Source: Prevotella sp.
GTDB taxonomy: Bacteria > Bacteroidota > Bacteroidia > Bacteroidales > Bacteroidaceae
Length of the DNA: 64,000 nucleotides
Direction of reading: 5' to 3'
Assembly (NCBI GenBank): GCA_017960525.1
Contig: JAGCZA010000027.1
Location: 1 to 64,000, forward strand
The translations under genes were made by a program, and so were the position numbers. This document shows positions 16,836-25,644 of this stretch, piece after piece. The notes beneath the pieces are model-generated. The model was not told the DNA's origin. It was given only the letters and a program-made list of their open reading frames with translations, and made no database searches. Position 1 is the stretch's first letter. Each line of letters opens with the position of its first letter.

Positions 16836-17900
16836 ATGAAAATACTTGCTATCAATCCGGGAATGATTTCCACGAAAGTGGGAGTGTTCAACGACGAGGA
16901 ACTGCTGATGCACGCCACCCTCAACCATCCCTATGAGGAACTGTGCCGCTATCCGTTCATCATGGACGAGTTCGACTACCGCAAGGAGAAAGTCTTGGAG
17001 GAACTGAAGCGGCAAGGCATCGATATGGAGAGTTTCGACGTCGTGGTGGGCCGTGGCGGACTGGTAAAACCGATAGAGGGCGGCGTCTACGAACTGAACG
17101 ACAAGGTGATTGAGGACACGCGCCACCCGCGACTGCACCACGCCTGCAACTTAGGCTCGTTGATGGCACTCAGCATTGCCCGCGAGATAAAGGATTGCCG
17201 GGCCTTCACCGTAGACCCCGGCGTAGTGGACGAACTGGACGATGTGGCACGCATCACGGGACTGCCCGAAATGCCCCACCAGACCATCTGGCACGCCCTG
17301 AACCAGCGCGAGATTGCCAAGCGCTACTGCAAGGAGCACGGCGTGAAGTACGAGGAGCAGGACCTTATCGTCTGCCACATGGGCAGCGGCATCTCTTTCG
17401 CCATGCACCACCACGGCCGTGCCATCGAGTGCAGCAACGCACTGAGCGGCGACGGGCCGTTCTCGCCGTCACGGGCGGGCATGCTGCCCACCGTCCAACT
17501 GGTGCAACTCTGCTACAGCGGGAAGTACACCGAAAAGGAAATGCTGCGCAAGATTAACGGCCACAGCGGACTGACCGCCCATCTAGGCACCAACGATGTG
17601 CGCGAGGTGGAGCGGCGCATTGCCGAGGGCGATGAGAAGGCGCGGCTGGTGCTCGACGCCATGATTTACAGCATTGCACGCTGGCTGGCCTCGCTGGCTC
17701 CGGCCACCAACGGCCACGTGGATGCCATCATCCTGACAGGAGCCATCGCCCACAGCCAGTATGTCACCGACGGACTGCAGCGCCGTCTCTCCTTCCTTGC
17801 CCCCATCTTCATCTACCCGGGCGAAGACGAACTGACGGCACTCGCTATGAACGTACTCCGTGCTATGCGCGGGGAACAGGAAATAAAAATATATAAGTAG
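16836..17900 (+). CDS. buk: Butyrate kinase (ASKHA family)
   Basis: Interconverts butyryl-phosphate/ADP with butyrate/ATP, or acts on other short or branched acids. 354 residues, the usual Buk length. Starts ILAINPGMISTKVGVF (phosphate-1 loop), then VVGRGGLVKPIEGGVYELN, HMGSGISFAMHHHGRAIECSN split over the phosphate-2 region, and IILTGAIAHS near the end. It has its own short leader after the glycogen terminator. The usual partner phosphotransbutyrylase is not adjacent on either side, so the source of the acyl-phosphate is unclear. Confidence 0.9.
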   Translation: MKILAINPGMISTKVGVFNDEELLMHATLNHPYEELCRYPFIMDEFDYRKEKVLEELKRQGIDMESFDVVVGRGGLVKPIEGGVYELNDKVIEDTRHPRLHHACNLGSLMALSIAREIKDCRAFTVDPGVVDELDDVARITGLPEMPHQTIWHALNQREIAKRYCKEHGVKYEEQDLIVCHMGSGISFAMHHHGRAIECSNALSGDGPFSPSRAGMLPTVQLVQLCYSGKYTEKEMLRKINGHSGLTAHLGTNDVREVERRIAEGDEKARLVLDAMIYSIARWLASLAPATNGHVDAIILTGAIAHSQYVTDGLQRRLSFLAPIFIYPGEDELTALAMNVLRAMRGEQEIKIYK

Positions 17901-17925
17901 TTTAACCAAGAAATAAAACACAAGA

Positions 17926-19386
17926 ATGAACGAAATCCAGAACCTACAGCCCCAGTGCGTGTGGAAGAATTTCTACGCCCTGACACAGGTGCCCCGCCCC
18001 AGCGGACACTTGGAGAAAATCCAGCAGTTCCTGCTCGACTTCGGCAAACAGTGCGGTGTCTACGCCGTGAAGGACCCTGCCGGCAACATCCACTTCCGTA
18101 AGCCTGCCACTCCAGGGATGGAGAACCGCAAGGGCATCATCCTGCAGGCACACATGGACATGGTGCCGCAGAAGACACCCGAATCGACCCACAACTTTGA
18201 GACCGACCCCATCCAGCCGTGGATTGACGGTGAGTGGGTGAAAGCCAAGGGAACGACCCTCGGCGCCGACAACGGCCTGGGCGTGGCCAGCATCATGGCC
18301 ATTATGGAGGACAAGACGTTGAAGCATGGCCCCATCGACGCCCTCATCACCCGCGACGAGGAGACAGGTATGTTTGGTGCCAACGAACTGCCCGAAGGCC
18401 AGTTGCAGGGCGACATCCTGCTGAACCTCGACTCTGAGCATTGGGGCAAGTTCGTCATCGGCTCGGCCGGTGGCATCGATGTCACCGCCACCCTCGACTA
18501 TAAGGAAGTGGAGACCGACGCTGACGACGTGGCCGTGGCCATCACCGTACAGGGCCTGCGCGGCGGCCATAGCGGCCTGGAAATCAACGAGGGGCGCGCC
18601 AACGCCAACAAGTTGCTTGTGCAAGTGGTGCGCGAAGCCATTGCCGACCAGGAGGCACGTCTCTGCTCGTGGCACGGCGGCAATATGCGCAACGCCATCC
18701 CGTTCAAGGCCGTGGCTGTGCTCACGCTGCCAAAGGAGAACCTACAGGCATTGAAGGACGACGTGGCCGACTGGAAGGACACGTTCTGCGACGAGTTCAA
18801 ACTGATTGAGCCGCAGGGTGTTGACCTCAGCATCGAGGAAGTCCAGTTGCCCGCAATGCAGGTGCCCGAGGAGATTCAAGACAACATTATCGATGCCATC
18901 TTCGCCTGCCACGACGGCGTCATCCGCTTCATCCCCGCCTATCCCGCAGTCGTCGAGACTTCGTCGAACCTCGCCATCATCGACATTGCCGACGGCCATG
19001 CCGGCATAAAAATACTGGCACGTTCGAGCCGTGAGGATATGAAGGAATACGTTGCCACGATGCTCCAGAGCTGCTTCTCGATGGCCGGTATGAAGGTGGA
19101 GACCAGCGGAAGTTATGGCGGCTGGGACCCGAACCCCGACTCAGAAATTCTGCATCTGCTTTTGAAGGAGTACAAGGAACTGTTCGGCAAGGACGGCATC
19201 ATCCAGGTGGACCACGCCGGACTGGAGTGCTCCGTCATTCTGGGCAAATACCCCTGGCTCGACGTTGTCAGCCTCGGCCCCACTATGAAGTCGCCCCACA
19301 CCACCCAAGAGCGTGCACTCATAGAGACCGTCGCCCCATTCTGGCAGTTGCTGAAGAAGACACTGGAGGACGTGCCGGCGAAATAG
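17926..19386 (+). CDS. pepD: Cytosol non-specific dipeptidase / aminoacyl-histidine dipeptidase
   Basis: M20-family zinc dipeptidase (PepD) that hydrolyses Xaa-His and other dipeptides in the cytosol. 486 residues match the family. Zinc and catalytic motifs: QAHMDMV, GADNGLGVASIMA, RDEETGMFGANEL and LNLDSEHWG; the lid/dimer region contains RGGHSGLEI; the C-terminal SLGPTMKSPHTTQE carries the last zinc His. It begins 25 bp after buk and is probably co-transcribed. A hairpin terminator follows. Confidence 0.95.
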   Translation: MNEIQNLQPQCVWKNFYALTQVPRPSGHLEKIQQFLLDFGKQCGVYAVKDPAGNIHFRKPATPGMENRKGIILQAHMDMVPQKTPESTHNFETDPIQPWIDGEWVKAKGTTLGADNGLGVASIMAIMEDKTLKHGPIDALITRDEETGMFGANELPEGQLQGDILLNLDSEHWGKFVIGSAGGIDVTATLDYKEVETDADDVAVAITVQGLRGGHSGLEINEGRANANKLLVQVVREAIADQEARLCSWHGGNMRNAIPFKAVAVLTLPKENLQALKDDVADWKDTFCDEFKLIEPQGVDLSIEEVQLPAMQVPEEIQDNIIDAIFACHDGVIRFIPAYPAVVETSSNLAIIDIADGHAGIKILARSSREDMKEYVATMLQSCFSMAGMKVETSGSYGGWDPNPDSEILHLLLKEYKELFGKDGIIQVDHAGLECSVILGKYPWLDVVSLGPTMKSPHTTQERALIETVAPFWQLLKKTLEDVPAK

Positions 19387-19415
19387 CCCGACTACACTCC
19401 AGAAGAGAAGAATGT

Positions 19416-19444
19416 AGGAGGAGCCCCACGGCGAGGCCCCTCCT
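19416..19444 (+). terminator. Terminator after pepD
   Basis: GC-rich inverted repeat (AGGAGGAGCCCC ... GGCCCCTCCT) followed by TTTT, about 30 bp after the pepD stop. Confidence 0.7.
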
Positions 19445-19504
19445 TTTCGTTGTATAATAAGGCTGGTTCGCTGATTATTTTTTCGCAGGTTCAGCCAAAA
19501 TGTT

Positions 19505-19512
19505 TACCTTTG
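19505..19512 (+). promoter_or_regulatory. -7 box upstream of the secreted beta-helix protein
   Basis: TACCTTTG 31 bp before the ATG at 19543. The -33 position carries TTTTCG rather than TTTG. Confidence 0.5.
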
Positions 19513-19542
19513 CATCCGAACATACAACTATATTATTGCGAT

Positions 19543-21291
19543 ATGAAAAACTTTCTGATTTATTTGTTGTTTGCCGCATGCATCGCCGTGGTGACATGCT
19601 GCACAGCCGAAGACCCGATTGAGGAGTACTATAACAACGGATGGAGCACCAGCGGCACGTCGGGCGGCAACTCGGCTACTGTTGGCGAGCTGGCCACGTT
19701 TGACATTGCGACAGACCTGACGACGGCTGAACCTTCGACTACCGCCGACGCGTACTATCCTGACGAGGAGGACGCGCTGGAGAACAATGAGTTTGCCACT
19801 GAGGTGCGCATTGACATGGCCAACCCCGTGGCTAAGACCGAGAACGGTGTGGAGGTGACTGTCAGCAGCGGCCACGTGACGGCTGACCACGGAGAGACGA
19901 AGGGCGTGTGCTATGTGGTGGAAGGCTCGACCGCCAACGGTTCTTTCACCGTGCTGGGCGAAAAGAAATATGCCGTGAAGCTCAACGGCACCAGCATCGC
20001 CAACCCCGACTCGGCGGCGCTGAATCTGCTCAGTGGCAAGCGGGCCTATATCCTGCTGGCCGACGGCACTACGAACTCGCTGGCCGATGGTACGGGCGGC
20101 AGCCAGAAGGGCGCACTCTACTGCAAGGGCAAGCTGCTCTTCAACGGCAGCGGGCGGCTCATCGTTACGGGCAACACGAACAACGGCATCCACTCAGCCG
20201 ACTACATCGTGTTCAACCGTGGCAACAACATTTACGTGAAATCGACGGCCAATCACGGCATCAAGGCCAACGACGGCATCTATGTCAATGGCGGCGTGCT
20301 CAACGTCGAGGTGTCGGCTGAAGCCGCAAAGGGCATCAATTGCGAGAGCCATATCATCGTCAACGGCGGGCGCACCACCGTGCTGACCACCGGCAACGGC
20401 ACTTACGACAGCGACGACCGTGAGGCCAAGGGCGCGGCAGGCATCAAGACCGACTCGACGTTCACCATCAATGGCGGCGAGGTGTGGCTGAAGAGCACCG
20501 GCTCTGGCGGCAAGGGCATCAACTGCGACCAGCAGGCCAACTTCAACGGTGGCAGCGTCTATGTAGTCACCACGGGCACGCAGTACCGCAGCAACAACGA
20601 CACCTCCTCGCCCAAGGGCGTGAAGGCCGACGGCAACATCAACATCGCCGCCGGCAGAATATGGGTGCGCACCAGCGGGACCAACGGCGAAGGCATCGAG
20701 ACAAAGGGTGTGCTGACCATCACGGGCGGCGAAGTGGCCTCATACGCCTACGACGACGCCATCAATTCAAAGGGCAATATGACCATCAGCGGCGGTTATG
20801 TGTATGCACACGGGCAGCACAACGACGGACTCGATTCCAATGGCAACTGCTACATCACGGGCGGTACTGTCTATGCCATCTGTTCCGGCTCGCCCGAAGT
20901 GGCCATCGATGCCAATACCGAGGGCGGCTACAGGCTCTACGTGCAGGGCGGCACCATTGTCGCCGTGGGCGGACTGGAAAGCGGCTCCAGCCTGTCGCAG
21001 TCGTGCTACCAGGCCTCGTCGTGGACTCCCAACACTTGGTACGGGCTGACGGTGGGCAATAGCACATTGGCGTTCCAGACCCCATCGGGTGGCGGTTCGG
21101 GCCTCGTTGTGTCGGGTGCTTCCCAGCCTGTGCTCCAGTCGGGTGTCAGCACCAGCGGTGGAACCTCCTGCTTCGGCGGCATAGCCATCAGCGGTGTAAC
21201 GGTCAGCGGCGGCTCCAGCGTCAGCCTCTCGTCCTACACGGGCGGAGGCGGCATGGGCGGTCCTGGTGGCGGTCCTGGCGGATGGCGATAG
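19543..21291 (+). CDS. Secreted carbohydrate-binding beta-helix protein (Cthe_2159/DUF4353-like)
   Basis: 582 residues. Signal peptide MKNFLIYLLFAACIAVVTCC, with Cys at the cleavage region, so possibly a lipoprotein although the lipobox is poor. The body consists of short repeats of the type GGEVWLKSTGSGGKGINCDQ, GNMTISGGYVYAHGQHNDGL and GVLTITGGEVASYAYDDAI, typical of right-handed beta-helix proteins that bind acidic polysaccharide with calcium. It ends in a Gly-rich tail GGMGGPGGGPGGWR, also usual in this family. Start at 19543 is set by the signal peptide and the -7 box. No catalytic residues can be claimed. Confidence 0.78.
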   Translation: MKNFLIYLLFAACIAVVTCCTAEDPIEEYYNNGWSTSGTSGGNSATVGELATFDIATDLTTAEPSTTADAYYPDEEDALENNEFATEVRIDMANPVAKTENGVEVTVSSGHVTADHGETKGVCYVVEGSTANGSFTVLGEKKYAVKLNGTSIANPDSAALNLLSGKRAYILLADGTTNSLADGTGGSQKGALYCKGKLLFNGSGRLIVTGNTNNGIHSADYIVFNRGNNIYVKSTANHGIKANDGIYVNGGVLNVEVSAEAAKGINCESHIIVNGGRTTVLTTGNGTYDSDDREAKGAAGIKTDSTFTINGGEVWLKSTGSGGKGINCDQQANFNGGSVYVVTTGTQYRSNNDTSSPKGVKADGNINIAAGRIWVRTSGTNGEGIETKGVLTITGGEVASYAYDDAINSKGNMTISGGYVYAHGQHNDGLDSNGNCYITGGTVYAICSGSPEVAIDANTEGGYRLYVQGGTIVAVGGLESGSSLSQSCYQASSWTPNTWYGLTVGNSTLAFQTPSGGGSGLVVSGASQPVLQSGVSTSGGTSCFGGIAISGVTVSGGSSVSLSSYTGGGGMGGPGGGPGGWR

Positions 21292-21315
21292 CAGGGAGTG
21301 GAAAAGCGGCGCTAA

Positions 21316-21378
21316 AGTTTGGACGAACCAAACTCCCAGTTTGGACGGAGCAAACCGGGAGTTTGGTTCGTCCAAACT
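21316..21378. repeat. 22-nt-period palindrome array, copy 3
   Basis: Units 21316-21334, 21338-21356 and 21360-21378 with 3-nt spacers, 25 bp after the beta-helix gene stop. The middle unit is the GACGGAGC variant. Confidence 0.9.
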
Positions 21379-21442
21379 TTTGGCGGGGTTGATGGCCTTG
21401 CAGCGTCGGCCCAATGTTCAGTGTTCAATGTTCAATAAAAAA

Positions 21443-21473
21443 GGAGAGGCAATGTCTCACGACAGGCCTCCCC
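21443..21473. terminator. Bidirectional terminator between convergent genes
   Basis: GGAGAGGC/GCCTCCCC stem (one mismatch) with A-run on the left (AAAAAA) and TTTT on the right, midway between the converging beta-helix and SLC13 genes. Confidence 0.7.
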
Positions 21474-21532
21474 GTTTTAACTATATAATAATACACGTAT
21501 GCGCTTATAGGGCGCGAGTCAAACGAGAGTTT

Positions 21533-23038
21533 TCAAATGGCATGCAGCGTACCCAACACATACAGCAGGGCATAGCCCAGCAGCATTGACACGATGCCGA
21601 CGATGAGACCTATGCGGGCCATCTGCTTCTGCTGAACCATGTTGGTGGCGTAGGCCAGCGCGTTGGGCGGCGTGGAGATGGGCAGCACCATGGCCGAACT
21701 GGAGGCAATGGCCACGCCGATGAGCACGGTGGGCGTGCCTCCGATGGCATCGAGCTTGTCGCCCATAGCGGCGCAGACAATGGTGAGAATAGGCATCAGC
21801 AGTGCTGCCGTGGCCGAGTTGCTGATGAAGTTGGACAGCCCATAGCAAATAAGGCCTGAAAGCACAAGGATGAGCAGCGGCGAGAACTCGCCGAAGGGTA
21901 TGCTCTCCACAGCATTGGCGGCCAGTCCGGAGGCATTCAGCCCGTAGCCAAGGGCAAAGCCGCCAGCCACCATCCAGATGACGCTCCAGTTGATTTCCTC
22001 CAGGTCGCGGCGGTCGATGATGCCTGTCATGGCAAAGACCACGAAGGGGATGAGCGCCACGGTGTAGGAATTGATGCCCGTCACGGAGTCGAGCAGCCAC
22101 AGCAGCACGGTGACAAAGAAGGTGACGATGACGATATAGGTCTTTGTGTCGCGCTTCATACCGCCATCGATGTGCAACTCAACGGTCTTCTGCGAAAACG
22201 GGAACAGGCGCTTCAGCAGCTGCCAGCTGATGAACAGCAGCACAACGACCAAGGGCAGCATGAACATCATCCACTGGCCGAAGCCAAGGTTGAGGTTCAG
22301 CCCCTCCGGGTCGTTCAGGTATTTGATGGCGATGGTGTTGGGTGGCGTGCCGATAGGCGTTCCCATGCCTCCCAAGTTGGCCGCCACGGGAATGGACAGG
22401 GCCATGGCAATGCGCCCCTTCCCCTCTGGCGGCAGCTGTTTGAACACAGGCGTAAGAAACGTGAGCATCATGGCTGCCGTGGCCGTGTTCGACACAAACA
22501 TCGAGAACAGGCCCGTAATCAGCAGGAAGCCCAACAACACATTGTCGCTCTTGCGCCCAAAGGGTTTCAACAGCACCTTTGCCAGTTGTGCGTCGAGTCC
22601 CGTCTTTGTGGCTGCAATGGCCAGGATGAAACCGCCGATGAACAGCATAATGACTGGGTCGGCAAAGCAGGCCATCACCCCCTTGTAGGACAGCAGGCCG
22701 CCCACCTCCTCGGGGTTGCACAGCCATTTGATGCCTGAATCCGACGTGAAAAGCAGCATCAGCCCGATAATGGCCACCGAGGTGGCCCAAGACGGCACGA
22801 TTTCCATCAACCACATCAGCGTGGCAAACGCGAAGATGGCGATAATGCGTTGTTGAACTACGGTCAGGCCCTCGATGCCAAACGCCGTGGTGGGAAGGTT
22901 CCACAGCACAAGCGTGATGATAAGCACAATGACGGCCTCGACCGATTTCTTGAAAACCCTTCCAGGGTGGTACCTACGCTCATGGCTCACCTTATGGTAA
23001 GCTTCAATGAGATGATACCCGTTGAAGTTCTTGAACAT
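21533..23038 (-). CDS. SLC13/DASS-family dicarboxylate transporter
   Basis: Sodium-coupled or exchange transporter for C4/C6 dicarboxylates. 501 residues with a cytoplasmic N-terminal segment and about 11-12 membrane helices. It carries the two family signature hairpins FVSNTATAAMMLTFL and FISNSATAALLMPI (SNT/SNS motifs that bind sodium and carboxylate) and GGFALGYGLNASGLA. Its mRNA leader (23039-23295) contains a complete cobalamin riboswitch, so expression should rise when B12 is scarce. Substrate (succinate, fumarate, malate or citrate) is not readable; succinate is suggested by the riboswitch. Confidence 0.9.
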   Translation of the reverse strand: MFKNFNGYHLIEAYHKVSHERRYHPGRVFKKSVEAVIVLIITLVLWNLPTTAFGIEGLTVVQQRIIAIFAFATLMWLMEIVPSWATSVAIIGLMLLFTSDSGIKWLCNPEEVGGLLSYKGVMACFADPVIMLFIGGFILAIAATKTGLDAQLAKVLLKPFGRKSDNVLLGFLLITGLFSMFVSNTATAAMMLTFLTPVFKQLPPEGKGRIAMALSIPVAANLGGMGTPIGTPPNTIAIKYLNDPEGLNLNLGFGQWMMFMLPLVVVLLFISWQLLKRLFPFSQKTVELHIDGGMKRDTKTYIVIVTFFVTVLLWLLDSVTGINSYTVALIPFVVFAMTGIIDRRDLEEINWSVIWMVAGGFALGYGLNASGLAANAVESIPFGEFSPLLILVLSGLICYGLSNFISNSATAALLMPILTIVCAAMGDKLDAIGGTPTVLIGVAIASSSAMVLPISTPPNALAYATNMVQQKQMARIGLIVGIVSMLLGYALLYVLGTLHAI

Positions 23039-23111
23039 AATAGTCCCTATTTAATTATTACACAAAACTTGCGCCAACCTACACCATACATCGTGGTGCA
23101 GAGGCATTTTA

Positions 23112-23277
23112 ACCGAAAAAGGCTGGTCTTCAGACTTTCCTCCACTCCCGAGCGCCTTCTCACCCAAATGGGCAATGGCTTTTATGCTTAGGAGCCATAA
23201 CGGAGTTCACTGCTGCGGGACAGTCGGGGATTCTCACCACCGTTCCCAATTAAGTGCTGTTACGCACACCTTTACGG
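23112..23277 (-). ncRNA. Cobalamin riboswitch upstream of the SLC13 transporter
   Basis: On the minus strand the leader contains the class core: AATTGGGAACGG, GTGAGAATCCCCGACTGT, CCCGCAGCAGTGA, and the B12 box AGTCTGAAGACCAGCC (23120-23135), closed by a P1 helix (CCGtaAAGG with CCTTTttCGG). It matches the second riboswitch at 41671 closely over the core. An expression-platform segment CACGATGTATGGTG, also shared with that copy, follows before the transporter ATG. The only gene downstream is the SLC13 transporter. Confidence 0.93.
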
Positions 23278-23301
23278 ATGACTCTTTTCGAAATCAAGGT
23301 G

Positions 23302-23332
23302 CAAAGGTAAGCATTTTTCCTGACGTAACAAA
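23302..23332 (-). promoter_or_regulatory. Promoter of the riboswitch-SLC13 transcript
   Basis: Minus strand TTTG (23329-23332), 19 nt, TACCTTTG (23302-23309), exact consensus. It places the transcription start just upstream of the riboswitch P1 helix. Confidence 0.85.
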
Positions 23333-23364
23333 TTTTTCTGGAAAAAATTTCAAATGCCACCAGA

Positions 23365-23396
23365 TTTGGTAAGTTCACATAAAATGCTTAACTTTG
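23365..23396 (+). promoter_or_regulatory. Promoter of the sulfatase gene
   Basis: TTTG (23365-23368), 20 nt, TAACTTTG (23389-23396), exact consensus, 26 bp before the sulfatase ATG and divergent from the riboswitch promoter only 32 bp away. Confidence 0.85.
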
Positions 23397-23422
23397 CAGC
23401 GTGAAACCAAAAACACCTGAAT

Positions 23423-24829
23423 ATGAAGACTATCGCTTTTGCCCTCGCCGTGGCCCAGTCTGCGCCTATCGGGGCGGTTCCTCCCGTCAGCCAACCAGCC
23501 GGCAAAGCCACGCCCGAGCGGCCTAACATCATCTTTATTCTGGCCGACGATATGGGATATGGCGACCTGGCCTGCTATGGCAACCAGTATATCCATACGC
23601 CGAACATCGACCGGCTGGCTCGCACGGGCACCTCGTTTACGCAGGCCTACGCCGGCAGCGGCATCAGTTCGCCGTCGCGCTGCTCGTTGATGACGGGCCT
23701 GAACAGCGGCCACACGCGGATTCGCGACAACCAGTGCTACGCCGGAGGACTGACGGGACTGAAAATCAATCCCAAGGGCGACACCACCATCGTGCGCCGC
23801 GCCAATCTGCTGCCCGAGGACACCACGCTGGCCACGGTCGTCAGTGCCGCCGGCTACCGCACTTGTCTGGTGAACAAGTGGCACCTCGACGGCTACGACC
23901 CGCAGGCCGCACCCAACCACCGAGGTTTCCACGAGTTCTACGGCTGGACTATCTCGACCGTCCATAGCAATGCGCCGTATTACTATCCCTACTACCGTCT
24001 GCACGGCGACTCGCTCATCAACATCAAGGAGAACGAGCACGACGCCCACGTGCGCCACAACACAGAGATTTCGACCGACGACGCCATCCAGTTCATCCAC
24101 CGCAACAAAGACAAGGCGTTCTTCCTCTTCTTAGGCTACGACGCGCCCCACGAGCCTTACAACATTGACGACACATCGTGGTACGACGAACAGGGCGACT
24201 GGAGTGCCAACACCAAGCGCTACGCCGCCCTGGTCACGCACATGGACTACAACATAGGCCGACTGCTGGCCACACTCGACGCGCTGGGCCTGAGGGAGAA
24301 CACGCTTGTCATCTTTGCCAGCGACAACGGTGCCGCCGTGATGGCTCCGCTGAAGGAATTGAACTGCGGTGCAGGCCTGAAGGGCCGCAAGGGCCAACTT
24401 TACGAGGGTGGCATCCGCGTGCCCCTCATCGTGAACCAGCCTGGCCGCGTACCCGCCCGTCAGATAGACAACTTGGTCTATTTCCCCGACTTTATGCCCA
24501 CCCTGGCCGCACTGGCCGACGGCAAACAGCATCTTCCGCAGAAGACCGACGGTGTCGACATATCGCCCCTGTTCTACGGTAAAGACATCGACACCGACAG
24601 CCGTCCGCTCTACTGGGAGTTCCCGGGCAAGCAGCGTGCCCTGCGCTGGAACGGCTGGAAAGCAGTATCGGTGAAAAAGGGCGCTCCACTGGAACTGTAC
24701 CGCATCAAGGACGACCCCTTGGAGCAGCACAATTTGGCCAAGGAACGGCCCGACGTCCTCCAGCAAATGGAAAAGTTGATGAAGCAGTTGCGGTCACCCT
24801 CGCCCAACTATCCCATTGAAGGTGACTGA
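23423..24829 (+). CDS. S1-family sulfatase, serine-type active site
   Basis: Hydrolyses sulfate esters, probably from sulfated glycans. 468 residues. Metal-binding NIIFILADDMGYGD follows the leader; the active-site motif is SSPSRCSLMTG, i.e. S-x-P-S-R, so the formylglycine would be made from Ser by an anaerobic maturase. Further motifs are VNKWHLDGY, LGYDAPHEPY and FASDNGA (metal ligands). The N-terminus MKTIAFALAVAQSAPIGAV is only a weak signal peptide. The 3' end overlaps the convergent CPBP protease gene by 22 bp. No maturase or polysaccharide-utilisation genes are adjacent. Confidence 0.9.
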   Translation: MKTIAFALAVAQSAPIGAVPPVSQPAGKATPERPNIIFILADDMGYGDLACYGNQYIHTPNIDRLARTGTSFTQAYAGSGISSPSRCSLMTGLNSGHTRIRDNQCYAGGLTGLKINPKGDTTIVRRANLLPEDTTLATVVSAAGYRTCLVNKWHLDGYDPQAAPNHRGFHEFYGWTISTVHSNAPYYYPYYRLHGDSLINIKENEHDAHVRHNTEISTDDAIQFIHRNKDKAFFLFLGYDAPHEPYNIDDTSWYDEQGDWSANTKRYAALVTHMDYNIGRLLATLDALGLRENTLVIFASDNGAAVMAPLKELNCGAGLKGRKGQLYEGGIRVPLIVNQPGRVPARQIDNLVYFPDFMPTLAALADGKQHLPQKTDGVDISPLFYGKDIDTDSRPLYWEFPGKQRALRWNGWKAVSVKKGAPLELYRIKDDPLEQHNLAKERPDVLQQMEKLMKQLRSPSPNYPIEGD

Positions 24830-25644
24830 GCGTCGCCATCAGGGCGTTTCATCCAGTAGTTCAGCTGGAAAATGGCAGGCAGGAGTATGAACAGCGAGAA
24901 GAAGACGGCCAGTAGCACGTGCGTCTGGCTGCTGAAAATGTCGGCCAGCTTGATGTCGTTCGACGGATAAGCATGAAAGAGCAGATAGGCCACCGTATTG
25001 TTGGCCCAATGGTAGATGATGCCCGGTAGGATGCTGCCCGTGCGGTAGTACATCCATCCCAACAGAAGACCGATAAGCAGGGGGTGAAGCAATTGGGCAG
25101 GGTTGAAGTGAGCCAAGGCAAAAAGTACTGCCGAAAAGAATATCATCAGCCACGGGCGCTCCGGCTTCCAGAGCAGCAGCGAGCGCAGGGCCGCCCCACG
25201 AAACACCAGCTCCTCGGCCACAGGGGCCAACAGCCCCACCACGGCATAGCCACCCGTGGTGCTCATCAGCTGGGTGGCCATCGCCTCGGCCTGGTCAATA
25301 TACTGTTGCACCGCCTCCGGCCACTCCGGCATCATCTCCTGAAGCCACATTGAAGGGATAATGGCTCCCATCGAAGCCACAAAACTCCAAAAAAGCACGA
25401 CCCAGGGACGCGACATCAGATAGTGGCGCGACACGGGTGCCCACTTTAGCAGCGTAAACAGGATGATGGTGATGAGCGAGAAGGTCACCATCGTAATGAT
25501 GTTGCCAACAGCACTAAGCTGTTCCACCAGGCCTCCCTCCTTAATGGTCTGGATGACCATCACCATCGTTTGTACTATCAACTGTATGGCCAGAAATATC
25601 AACACGTAGGCCACCGCCCAGAAAGCATATAAGTTTTTCTTCAT
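24808..25644 (-). CDS. CPBP-family intramembrane glutamic protease
   Basis: Membrane protease of the CAAX/Abi (CPBP) family; 278 residues and about eight hydrophobic segments. The three catalytic motifs are present in order: EELVFRG, FALAHF (F-x3-H) and HWANN (H-x3-N). Its substrate is unknown; relatives process prenylated proteins, bacteriocins or signalling proteins. The start overlaps the ribF stop (ATGA), so the two genes form an operon. Its 3' end overlaps the convergent sulfatase gene. Confidence 0.88.
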   Translation of the reverse strand: MKKNLYAFWAVAYVLIFLAIQLIVQTMVMVIQTIKEGGLVEQLSAVGNIITMVTFSLITIILFTLLKWAPVSRHYLMSRPWVVLFWSFVASMGAIIPSMWLQEMMPEWPEAVQQYIDQAEAMATQLMSTTGGYAVVGLLAPVAEELVFRGAALRSLLLWKPERPWLMIFFSAVLFALAHFNPAQLLHPLLIGLLLGWMYYRTGSILPGIIYHWANNTVAYLLFHAYPSNDIKLADIFSSQTHVLLAVFFSLFILLPAIFQLNYWMKRPDGDAQSPSMG

